A DNA stretch of 64,000 nt, taken from Gemmatimonadota bacterium (GTDB lineage: Bacteria > Gemmatimonadota > Gemmatimonadetes > Longimicrobiales > Gaopeijiaceae). The translations under genes were made by a program, and so were the position numbers. Positions 27,539 to 34,340 of the stretch are shown in pieces (the stretch's first letter is position 1; each line of letters begins with the position of its first letter). The notes under the pieces were generated by a model. The model did not search any database and had not been told where the DNA came from. It saw only the letters and a program-made list of their open reading frames with translations. The stretch lies in NCBI GenBank assembly GCA_028874995.1, contig JAPPGM010000161.1, forward strand, positions 17,264-81,263, given 5' to 3'.

Positions 27539-28746
27539 CGACTCGCGGAACTTCGTGGTCGATCGCCGCGACCCTTCTTCTCGCCGCCTGCACCGGCGAC
27601 GCGGCACGAGACGCCACGACGCTGTCGGTCGACACGCTCAGCGACGGTACCGTCGTCGTCAACAACCCCGTCCAGGGTTTCTGGGAGACCGATCCGGGCG
27701 CACGCTGGAGGATTGCCGAAGAACTGCGCATCGGGAGTGCCACTGCCGAGGGGGCCGACGCCTTCGGGGACGTGGGTTCCCTCATGATCGACCAGCTTGG
27801 CCGCTTCTGGGTCGCCGACCAGCAGGCCAACGAAGTGAGGGTGTTCGACGCGGACGGCCGCTTTGTCCGCACCGTTGGCGGGAGAGGCGAGGGACCAGCT
27901 GAATTCCTGGACATCGGCGACATCTTCCCCGGGCCGAACGGCGAGGTCTGGATCGACGACGAGACGATGGAACGCTTCGAGGTCTTCGACACCTCCGGCA
28001 CGAGGATCGGCGGCTACAACAGGGACTCCAGATTCTGGGGCGGGAAGTGGACGGATGAAGGACTCCTGCTATCGCTGGGCCCGCACCCTGAGAGTCTGGA
28101 GGGTGTCTACACGGTCTACAGTCGGGGGTCTGGCAGCCTGCTCGAGCCCGAGGGACGCGTCCTGGAGATGCCGGTTCCCCCGCCGGATCCACCGATGGTC
28201 GAGTTCAAGTCCCCGGATGGCCGAGCTGTCAGGAACATACCTCCCCCCTTCAGTCCCACGCGCAGATGGGATCTCGGGTCTGGATGGGATGCGTGGTACA
28301 CCAATGGACGCGATCTGGGTGGCCGCTATGAGATTCACCGGATCGACCTGGAGAGCGGCGACACCCTGCTGACGATCGTGCAATGGTATGAGCCGGTCCA
28401 GGTATCGGACTCCATGCGGGCCGCGGCCCTGATGTCACTCTGGGGGGAATTCGCGTGGAGCGAGCGGCCCTCGGCGAACGAGTGGCGCAAAGTACCCGGC
28501 GTGTATCCGCCCGTGGGGAGCGTGTACCGGTCCGGGGACGGCACGATATGGGTGCGCCGCGCCGTCGGGGACGGGGTCGAAGGGTTCGATGTGTTTGACC
28601 GGGATGGGCGCTATCTTGGCCAGCCTGAAGGGCCCGGCGGCCTGTTCGGGATGTCGGTTCGGTGGATCTCCGAGGACCATGTCTACGCGGTCGACACAGA
28701 CGAGCTGGGGGTGGACTACGTGGTTCGGCTGGCGATTCTGCGCTGA
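27535..28746 (+). CDS. 6-bladed beta-propeller lipoprotein
   Basis: 403 residues; the ATG overlaps the HigA-remnant stop. Signal 'IAATLLLAACTGD' with lipobox. Blade motifs: 'LMIDQLGRFWVADQQANEVRVF', read here as 'QLGRFWVADQQANEVRVF'; 'VGGRGEGPAEF' (GEGPGEF family motif with Gly to Ala); 'GTIWVRRAVGDGVEGFDVF'; and 'DRDGRYLGQPEG'. The N-terminus 'LSDGTVVVNNP' resembles 'LPSGEIVVHNT' of the lipoprotein at 55724. Envelope propeller of unknown ligand. Linkage to the antitoxin frame may be accidental. Confidence 0.8.
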   Translation: MTTRGTSWSIAATLLLAACTGDAARDATTLSVDTLSDGTVVVNNPVQGFWETDPGARWRIAEELRIGSATAEGADAFGDVGSLMIDQLGRFWVADQQANEVRVFDADGRFVRTVGGRGEGPAEFLDIGDIFPGPNGEVWIDDETMERFEVFDTSGTRIGGYNRDSRFWGGKWTDEGLLLSLGPHPESLEGVYTVYSRGSGSLLEPEGRVLEMPVPPPDPPMVEFKSPDGRAVRNIPPPFSPTRRWDLGSGWDAWYTNGRDLGGRYEIHRIDLESGDTLLTIVQWYEPVQVSDSMRAAALMSLWGEFAWSERPSANEWRKVPGVYPPVGSVYRSGDGTIWVRRAVGDGVEGFDVFDRDGRYLGQPEGPGGLFGMSVRWISEDHVYAVDTDELGVDYVVRLAILR

Positions 28747-28772
28747 TCCCGGCCGGGTGTAGGCGGCACCAA

Positions 28773-28791
28773 AATGTCAAGTCAAGATTAC
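28773..28791 (+). repeat. 19-bp imperfect direct repeat, right copy
   Basis: Partner of the copy at 27152-27170 (16 of 19 identical). It lies 26 bp after the propeller stop and at the left border of the decayed region. Confidence 0.4.
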
Positions 28792-29105
28792 TCCACTAGC
28801 AGGCCGTGGATAAACGGGTTCTCGGGGAAAGCCGCTTGTGCGAGGTGGAGGTGGGGCACAAACAGCCCGGGTTGTGCGGGAAAACCGGTTTTGGGCGTCG
28901 GCAGCCCCAATTCGCGGCTGTGACGGCTGAAATGCGTGGCGGTCAGGTGGATTGTGTCGGCGAACGTCTCCGTCCTTCCTGTTTCCGGCGACACCACGAC
29001 GGTCGCGGGGTACAGTGACTCCGGTTCGGTGACGTCATCGCCGCAGGCGACTGCCGAGAGGAACACCGCTACGACTACCCTACACTTGCCCATTCCCTTG
29101 CTCAT
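28788..29105 (-). pseudogene. Ig-like (BIG2-type) lipoprotein, truncated
   Basis: From the ATG at 29105 (GGAGG with a long purine run upstream) the frame gives 'MSKGMGKCRVVVAVFLSAVA' with lipobox 'LSAVACGDD' and then 'ATVVVSPETGRTETFADTIH', the first strand of a bacterial Ig-like domain. After 'IHLTA' the similarity stops and an unrelated His/Pro-rich tail of about 50 residues follows. The normal gene would carry one or more full Ig domains and probably a catalytic domain. The same 5' end occurs at 31548. I read it as a gene fragment joined to foreign sequence. Confidence 0.55.
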
Positions 29106-29255
29106 CCCTTCCCCCCCTCCGGGTCTGTCGGTGCTTGCCCCGTCTCCATTCATTTTGGGACGGCTCTATTCGGTGACCGTCTATATACCGACTGCAATCG
29201 ATAATATTCCAAAGGGGACACCGCCTTGAATCACGAATGGCCGGCAGGCGGGATG
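29060..29255. repeat. 196-bp direct repeat, copy A
   Basis: Nearly the same sequence as 31503-31698 (roughly 88 percent identical by eye, both 196 bp). On the minus strand it contains the last codons of one frame ('IPPAGHS' stop), an intergenic stretch, and the first codons of the Ig-like lipoprotein. To its right lies the metalloprotease fragment. Confidence 0.85.
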
Positions 29256-29720
29256 ACGGTTTCGCGATCCTCAGCGAGGCCGAAGTGATTTGGCAGATGG
29301 AGAGCGACGGTCCCGGCTATTGGCTGGCAATGAAGGTCCCGGTACCCACCGGCGGCCTCTTGGGTGTGGCGCGCGGCATCCCCTCCTGGTCGAGCTTCTC
29401 GATGCCACTCCCGAGAACGATCGCCCACGAACTCGGGCACAACCTGGGCCTCTATCACGCTCCGTGCGGTGGGGCGGGGGGGGCCGGATCCGCTGTTTCC
29501 CGACCCCAACGGGGGCATAGGGTCGTCGGGGTACGATCACACGGATTGATCAGCCCGGTACGCTCTGGATCTCATGTCGTATTGTCGCGGCGGATGGATC
29601 GGCGACTACCACTGCTCGAACGCCCTTCGCCACCGTTCGGCTACCGAAGTGGAGGCTCCTGTTTCCTTCCGCGAAGAGCGCAAGGAGGCCGCCGAAGGCG
29701 TCACCAAGGGTGCGGTCTAA
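29240..29720 (+). pseudogene. zinc metalloprotease catalytic-domain remnant
   Basis: No start codon context fits; the frame enters from the repeat. It reads 'ILSEAEVIWQMESDGPGYWL', 'GLLGVARGIPSWSSFSMPLP' and 'TIAHELGHNLGLYHAPCGG', which gives the zinc motif HExxHxxGxxH. After 'CGGAGG' (near 29485) the frame shifts to 'PDPLFPDPNGGIGSSGYDHTD', then stops. A third frame holds 'LDLMSYCRGGWIGDYHCSNA' and runs to TAA at 29718-29720. The Met of 'DLMSY' is the Met-turn, so this is a metzincin-like protease. The N-terminal part is absent and at least two shifts are needed: a dead gene fragment. It converges with the propeller gene; the stops overlap. Confidence 0.75.
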
Positions 29721-31003
29721 CGCACCGCAAGTGACTTAGAGTCTTGCCGTGCGGGCGGGAGTGCTCGGTGCTCACAGGGACCGCCACCACCTGCATCCCC
29801 TCCCACCAACTCGTAGACCACGACATTCTCCACATCCATGGCGTCCAGCTGGACTCCTAGCACGAGCCCATCAGCCACATCAAGGATCCGGAACCGCGGC
29901 GGGGCTTTCACCGTGCCGACCCACTCCCCGTCGCCGGAGATGACGGTGTATTGTGGCACCTCATCGCCCACACCCCCCGGGTCGTAGGGAGCCAGCCAAA
30001 CCCGCCCCTCGGGGTCGCCGAATGGAGCGGTGAAGAGGGGCATCGGCTCGCCGATGACCGCCCGGTAGAAGACCATCTCCCCCTCGGTCCATTCATCGAG
30101 GTGGGCCTCCGACGCGTCCCCCCTGTGGTCTATCAGGTGACCCGCCCAAAGCTTGGCCTCGATGTCCTCAAACGATTCCTCGGTCAGAGGAGTCGCCTCG
30201 GCCTGCCAACGCACGATCTGCGTGACCGTGCCGTCTTCGGGACGACGCCAAGTGACCTGGGGCAGGTCGGAGCGTGCGTAGACGAACTGACCGGCGGCGA
30301 CCGCAGCCCAGCCCCACGCCAGGATTGGGTTCCGCTGCTGTCCCGGCGGTGTGCGCGGTCTGGAGTCGTAGGACGTGATCGTGTCGAGGGCGCCGGTCTC
30401 CATGTCGAACCGGGCCATGTGTCCCGCGAGCCACGCCGCTTCGAAGTCGGACGTGAACGAATTCGTGGCCATCAGCAGTTGGCCGGGTGAGCCGATTCCC
30501 TTCATACCAAGACCGCTCGTGTTCCGGATGTCCACCGCGCGTTCGACCGAACCGCCTGCGAAGATGATAACGCGGTGCCCGTCGACTGCCAGGAGCCTTT
30601 CCGGCCCGAGCGCGTACGTGGCCTCCACGTAGCTAATGTCTCCCGGCCCCTCCCCCCGCCTGGCAAGCACCTCGTGTGAAGATCCGTTCGCACTCAACAC
30701 AATCAGTTCCTGGTTGAAAAGGTCCGAGACTATGGCGCTGCCGTTCGGGAAAAGGCTTCCCGCATTGATCCTCTGGAAGGCGTAGTCACCCGGGCCGGTG
30801 CCGTGGCGGTAGCGTGGTTCCGCCGCGAACCGGAATGGTGCTGTCGTGTCCGGCATCCCGGCGTGCTCGACGATGCGCACGCCAGCGCTGTCCTTGATCT
30901 GGACGGGGATGCTGGCGGTCTCGCCATCTTCACTTCCGCCTCCGCAGCCGCTGAAGCCCACCACCAGCACCAGCATCTGGATTAATCCGTGTCCCTTTCG
31001 CAT
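29717..31003 (-). CDS. 6-bladed beta-propeller lipoprotein
   Basis: 428 residues from the ATG at 31003 (GGAG 9 nt upstream). Signal 'IQMLVLVVGFSGCGGG' with lipobox. Motifs: 'IKDSAGVRIVEHAGMPD', 'RRGEGPGDISYVEA' (variant of GEGPGEF), 'PEGRVWLAPYDPG' and 'YTVISGDGEWVGTVKAP'. The intact frame stands between two decayed stretches and two copies of a 196-bp repeat, so it was either spared or arrived with the rearrangement. The last 25 residues are Gly/Pro/Arg-rich, and its stop overlaps that of the protease remnant. Confidence 0.8.
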   Translation of the reverse strand: MRKGHGLIQMLVLVVGFSGCGGGSEDGETASIPVQIKDSAGVRIVEHAGMPDTTAPFRFAAEPRYRHGTGPGDYAFQRINAGSLFPNGSAIVSDLFNQELIVLSANGSSHEVLARRGEGPGDISYVEATYALGPERLLAVDGHRVIIFAGGSVERAVDIRNTSGLGMKGIGSPGQLLMATNSFTSDFEAAWLAGHMARFDMETGALDTITSYDSRPRTPPGQQRNPILAWGWAAVAAGQFVYARSDLPQVTWRRPEDGTVTQIVRWQAEATPLTEESFEDIEAKLWAGHLIDHRGDASEAHLDEWTEGEMVFYRAVIGEPMPLFTAPFGDPEGRVWLAPYDPGGVGDEVPQYTVISGDGEWVGTVKAPPRFRILDVADGLVLGVQLDAMDVENVVVYELVGGDAGGGGPCEHRALPPARQDSKSLAVR

Positions 31004-31009
31004 GGTTTA

Positions 31010-31548
31010 GCACTCCGATCGCTTGGCAGTTGATAAGAAAAGCGCTCCACATCCGTTCCGTCCGGCCGGTGTCCGGCGAAAACCAAGATGAGAGCGTCGC
31101 GACGAACAAGATGAGAACAAGGGATCGCGGCTTCGAGCCCGAAAACGATCGCGGTTTCGGGGACGCCGTTCTGGTCGAACGCTTCCGCGACGAGCTGGAG
31201 CGTGTCGCTCGGCGCGATAGTGCCCGCGTGGGGGGAAACGACGACCGACCCCACCGACTGCACCGCGATCACTGTCGCCGCGCAGGAAACCTCGCCCCGC
31301 CCGTGGCGCGATCGTCATCGTGCCAGCGCCTACCGCCGTGACCAAACCTGCCGAGTCGACCACCGCGATGGTCGTGTCGGCACTCGACGCCAGACCGGGA
31401 CGCCGCCCATGACGCGCCCACACGAGCGCGCCGACAGGCGGCGCAACCTCGACGGAAATCACCGCATGCGCCGCCGCCACTTCGGCGCTCCTGCAGGCAC
31501 CCGGAACACCGCTACGACTACCCTACACTTGCCCATTCCCTTGCTCAT
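31010..31548 (-). pseudogene. Ig-like (BIG2-type) lipoprotein, decayed
   Basis: The ATG at 31548 repeats the 5' end of the truncated gene at 29105 ('MSKGMGKCRVVVAVF') but shifts frame at once. Downstream frames hold recognisable Ig-like pieces: 'VISVEVAPP', 'SSADTTIAVVDSAGLVTAVG', 'GAGTMTI', then in another frame 'VGSVVVSPHAGTIAPSDTLQ' and 'LVAEAFDQNG'. These are the beginning of one BIG2 domain with its middle deleted, its end, and the beginning of a second. At least two frame changes are needed. It faces the start of the propeller gene at 31003. Confidence 0.65.
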
Positions 31549-31698
31549 CCCTTCCCCCCTCCGGGTCTGTCGGTGCCTGCCCCGCCCCCATGCGTTTTGG
31601 ACGGTCTGAAATCGCTGACCGTCTGCATTACCCACTGCATTCGATAATGTTCCACAGGGGACACCGCCTTGAATCACGAATGGCCGGCAGGCGGGATG
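31503..31698. repeat. 196-bp direct repeat, copy B
   Basis: Partner of 29060-29255, same orientation, 2,443 bp away. Identical over the first 50 bp and last 40 bp, more diverged in the centre. Recombination between the two copies would delete the propeller gene and the protease remnant. Confidence 0.85.
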
Positions 31699-31811
31699 GA
31701 CGTGAGGCGGAGAGTGTCGCCACCCTGGAGGAGGGCGTCCCTGATTTGCGGCACACTGTACCACCCGCTCCCATACATGGTCAGGAACTTCCGGTACGCG
31801 GCCGTCGACCC
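31674..31811 (-). pseudogene. 3' end of an unidentified coding frame
   Basis: On the minus strand an open frame reads 'AYRKFLTMYGSGWYSVPQIR', 'DALLQGGDTLRLTSIPPAGHS' less one residue, then TGA at 31676-31674. Its composition looks coding and its last codons are repeated in copy A of the 196-bp repeat ('IPPAGHS' stop at 29231). No start and no family were recognised. Upstream the frame breaks down. Confidence 0.4.
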
Positions 31812-32221
31812 CCATGCCCTTGAAGGTGCTCACCGGGACCGCCAGTTGTGACTGGCGCACCGGCTCTGGACCGGCGCCGCCTGCGCTTCGCCGGTGCCTT
31901 TCTCTGAGCCGCCTTCGGTGCGCACCATCGCTCGGAAGCGCACTCCACCAGCGCGGCCGGAGTTGTGGTAGCGGCAGTGATTCTCGCCAATCGAACCCGT
32001 GGTCTCCGCCGTGGGGACACGATGGGGTCAGCTCTCGTCAGTCGGCAAGGATGGCAGATCGTGCAGTCCTCGTTGAACTTACGTGGTTCCTTGCCGTGAT
32101 CTGAGCTTCTGGTATTCCGCTTACTCCGCAAGCTCACACAGATTTACATCTTCCTGTGTGCTTTGAGTTTACGGGATTCGGCGACCCGATTCCCTCCGTT
32201 TGACTCCCTCCGATTGGGATC
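31812..32221. other. 410 bp without a recognisable gene
   Basis: No frame here has coding character on either strand. The one structure seen is an inverted repeat, CACACAG (32135-32141) and CTGTGTG (32154-32160), with a 12-nt centre. It lies just past the 3' end of the integrase remnant and could be a recombination-site or terminator relic. Confidence 0.5.
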
Positions 32222-32557
32222 TCAGGTGCGAGCCCTCGGGCGGCTCTCCAATGCCGTCCGAAGCTGTCCAGCGTCGGCCTGCTGATAGCAGCGCAGCACC
32301 GTCTGGGGACTCTTCCATCCGCCAAGCTCACAAAGCACCTTGAGCGGCAGATCCATCAGGTCCGTCGCGAACTTCCGCCGCAGCGAATGCCAACCTCGGC
32401 CCGGCTTCGGCTCCAGTCCCACGAGCGTCTGGGCCTGTCCCGGCCCAGTCCGGCGCGGGTCTCGATCCGGTCCTGGATGCTCCACGCCAACCAGCGCATC
32501 GTCGCCAGCTTCCGCCGCGTCCGCTGCGAGGACAAGAGCCTCGGCCTCCTTGTTCAT
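32222..32557 (-). pseudogene. tyrosine recombinase/integrase remnant
   Basis: 111 codons. 'MNKEAEALVLAADAAEAGDD' resembles the middle of a phage-type integrase, then a garbled stretch, then a clean C-terminus: 'GRGWHSLRRKFATDLM' (HxxR box), 'LKVLCELGGWKSPQTVLRCY' with the nucleophile Tyr91, and 'QQADAGQLRTALES'. The first catalytic Arg and about 200 residues are missing, so it cannot recombine DNA. The ATG at 32557 overlaps the lipoprotein stop, which is probably chance. It marks the border of a former mobile element. Confidence 0.75.
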
Positions 32558-32922
32558 GGCTTTTCCCCCAGCTTGTGAATGGTGTACGGAGAGACATCGC
32601 CCAGGTCCAGGTCGGTCACGGTACCGCCGACCGACCTTCCGCCGGGCTCCATCACCCCCTCGAACCGAACCCGGTCGGGCTCCAGGGGCCAGGCGTGGGT
32701 CAGCGGGAAGACAAGAACGACCTCCGGGTATTCGTAGGTGCCCTCGACCTCCCCCCGCACCCGGCCGCCGACAGCCGTCATGATGCCGGTGACCCTCCCG
32801 TCGTCGTGCCCGGTGAGCGTCAACCGGGTCCAGCCGCTGGTCCAGACTCCCGTGATCTCCGGTACCGCATGATCGTCGCAGGCCGACAAGAGGAGCAGGA
32901 CCACCAGAGCCGTTCGTCTCAC
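32554..32922 (-). CDS. small lipoprotein, unknown function
   Basis: 122 residues; signal 'TALVVLLLLSACDD' with lipobox Cys15. The rest is a compact beta-rich domain: 'ITGVWTSGWTRLTLTGHDDG', 'GTYEYPEVVLVFPLTH' and 'VMEPGGRSVGGTVTDLDLG'. It has the look of a small lipocalin-like or DUF-type barrel with a 'GxWxG' opening strand, but I recognise no family. The start ATG overlaps the stop of a 50-codon ORF upstream (ATGA), so the two are probably translated together. Confidence 0.7.
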   Translation of the reverse strand: MRRTALVVLLLLSACDDHAVPEITGVWTSGWTRLTLTGHDDGRVTGIMTAVGGRVRGEVEGTYEYPEVVLVFPLTHAWPLEPDRVRFEGVMEPGGRSVGGTVTDLDLGDVSPYTIHKLGEKP

Positions 32923-33071
32923 TCCGTCCCCCGTTCCCTCTCGGCATGTTCGACAATGAGCCGGATTCCCTCGGCAACCTCCTCGGATAGCCGACCATCC
33001 GTCAGCGTTAGCTGAAGCAGGTCCTTGATAATGCCGCCAGAGGGCGCGCCGGGGGAATCGGTCCTCATCAT
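32919..33071 (-). CDS. 50-residue protein, unknown function
   Basis: Begins with tandem ATGs at 33071 and 33068, AGGA 6-9 nt upstream. The sequence is helical and acidic: 'GGIIKDLLQLTLTDGRLSEE', then 'VAEGIRLIVEHAERERG'. The ATGA overlap with the downstream lipoprotein gene argues that it is real. No family recognised; no signal peptide or membrane segment. Confidence 0.55.
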   Translation of the reverse strand: MMRTDSPGAPSGGIIKDLLQLTLTDGRLSEEVAEGIRLIVEHAERERGTE

Positions 33072-33141
33072 TCTCGTCCTGTCTCGATTGGGGGTCGCGA
33101 GATCATACGGCACGTCGGCGCCAGGGTCGCACGTTGTTCTG

Positions 33142-34323
33142 TCAGTACAGCAGGTACCGCTCCACCGACGCACCGAACGCCTCCAATTCGGTTTCCACTC
33201 CCTCCAGGATCTCGTCGGTGGCCGCACCGTCTTGTACACCTTCACGCAGCCCCGGGTGCCCCCACAGGATGTCGATGGGGGGCCGGGTCTCTTCGTATTC
33301 GTAGGGGGGTTCACGCCAGGCGAAGTCCTGCGGAGCGAGCGCTCGGGCGGCAACGAGGATCTCGACCGCGGTGCGGACGGGTTCGAAGGTGTGGGGATCC
33401 GTGACGTGCAGCTGGGCGCCGCAGCAAAGGCGGCCGGCATGCTTCTGGAAGGTGGGTTCGAAGTGGCAGGGGCGGAAGTGGACGCCGGGGAGGCGGGCGT
33501 CGGCGAGCCGGGCGGTGAGGGCCGCCGGATTCAGCCAGGGAGCGCCGAATAGCTCGAAGGGGCGGGTCGTGCCGCGTCCCTCGGAGAGATTGGTGCCTTC
33601 CAGCAGCACCATTCCGGGATAGACGACGCAGGAATCGGGGGTTGGAAGGTTGGGGCTGGGCATGACCCAGGTGAGACCGGTGTCTTGCCACAGCGTCGAG
33701 CGCCGCCAGCCTCCGCAGGGGACGACGGTGAGGTCGCAGGCGATGCCGCGTTCCTCGTTCAGCCAGCGCGCCATCTCGCCGCAGGTGAGACCGTGGCGGA
33801 GGGGGACGGGGTGCAGCCCGACGAAGGACTCGTAGCCGGGTCGCAGCACGGGGCCCTCGCGGCGGGTCCCACCGATCGCGTTGGGCCGGTCGAGGACGAC
33901 GAAACGGACGTTGGCGGCGGCGCATGCTTCCATGGCCAGGGCCATCGTCCACACGAAGGTGTAGACGCGCACGCCGACATCCTGGAGGTCGAAGAGGAGG
34001 GCGTCGAGGCCGTCGAGCATCGCCAGGGTGGGCTTGCGGACATCGCCGTAGAGGGAGTGGACGGGGAGACCGGTGACCGGGTCCGAGTAGTGGTCGGACT
34101 CGATCATGTTGTCCTGCTTTTCGCCGCGGGCCCCGTGCTGGGGGCCGAAGATGGCGTGTAGGTCGTAGCCGGCGGCGCGGATGGCGTCGGCGGCATGGGT
34201 CAGGTCCGAGGTGACGGACGCGGGGTGCGCGATCAGGCCGAGGCGGCTGCGCCGCAGCCCACTGGCCTCTGAGGCTTCACCGCTGACCAACCGGTCCAGG
34301 CCGGGAGCGACAGTGTGCCTCAC
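33142..34323 (-). CDS. NamZ-like exo-beta-N-acetylmuramidase (DUF1343)
   Basis: About 393 residues from a GTG at 34323, chosen because it lies 18 bp after the upstream stop; an ATG at 34407 would overlap that gene by 67 bp. No clear signal peptide. Family landmarks: 'LGLIAHPASVTSDLTHAADA', 'IFGPQHGARGEKQDN', 'DALLFDLQDVGVRVYTFVWT', 'LDRPNAIGG', 'GLTCGEMARWLN' and 'LLEGTNLSEGRGTTRPFE'. NamZ proteins release N-acetylmuramic acid from the non-reducing end of peptidoglycan fragments, in cell-wall recycling or scavenging. Length is normal. Same direction and close behind the PD40-amidohydrolase gene, probably cotranscribed. Confidence 0.88.
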   Translation of the reverse strand: MRHTVAPGLDRLVSGEASEASGLRRSRLGLIAHPASVTSDLTHAADAIRAAGYDLHAIFGPQHGARGEKQDNMIESDHYSDPVTGLPVHSLYGDVRKPTLAMLDGLDALLFDLQDVGVRVYTFVWTMALAMEACAAANVRFVVLDRPNAIGGTRREGPVLRPGYESFVGLHPVPLRHGLTCGEMARWLNEERGIACDLTVVPCGGWRRSTLWQDTGLTWVMPSPNLPTPDSCVVYPGMVLLEGTNLSEGRGTTRPFELFGAPWLNPAALTARLADARLPGVHFRPCHFEPTFQKHAGRLCCGAQLHVTDPHTFEPVRTAVEILVAARALAPQDFAWREPPYEYEETRPPIDILWGHPGLREGVQDGAATDEILEGVETELEAFGASVERYLLY

Positions 34324-34340
34324 GGTCGTGGACGGGGGCT

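Noticed and set aside
28936-29229. Plus-strand 97-codon frame across repeat copy A as a gene
   Set aside because: Lies antisense to the Ig-like lipoprotein start; no family, no ribosome site.
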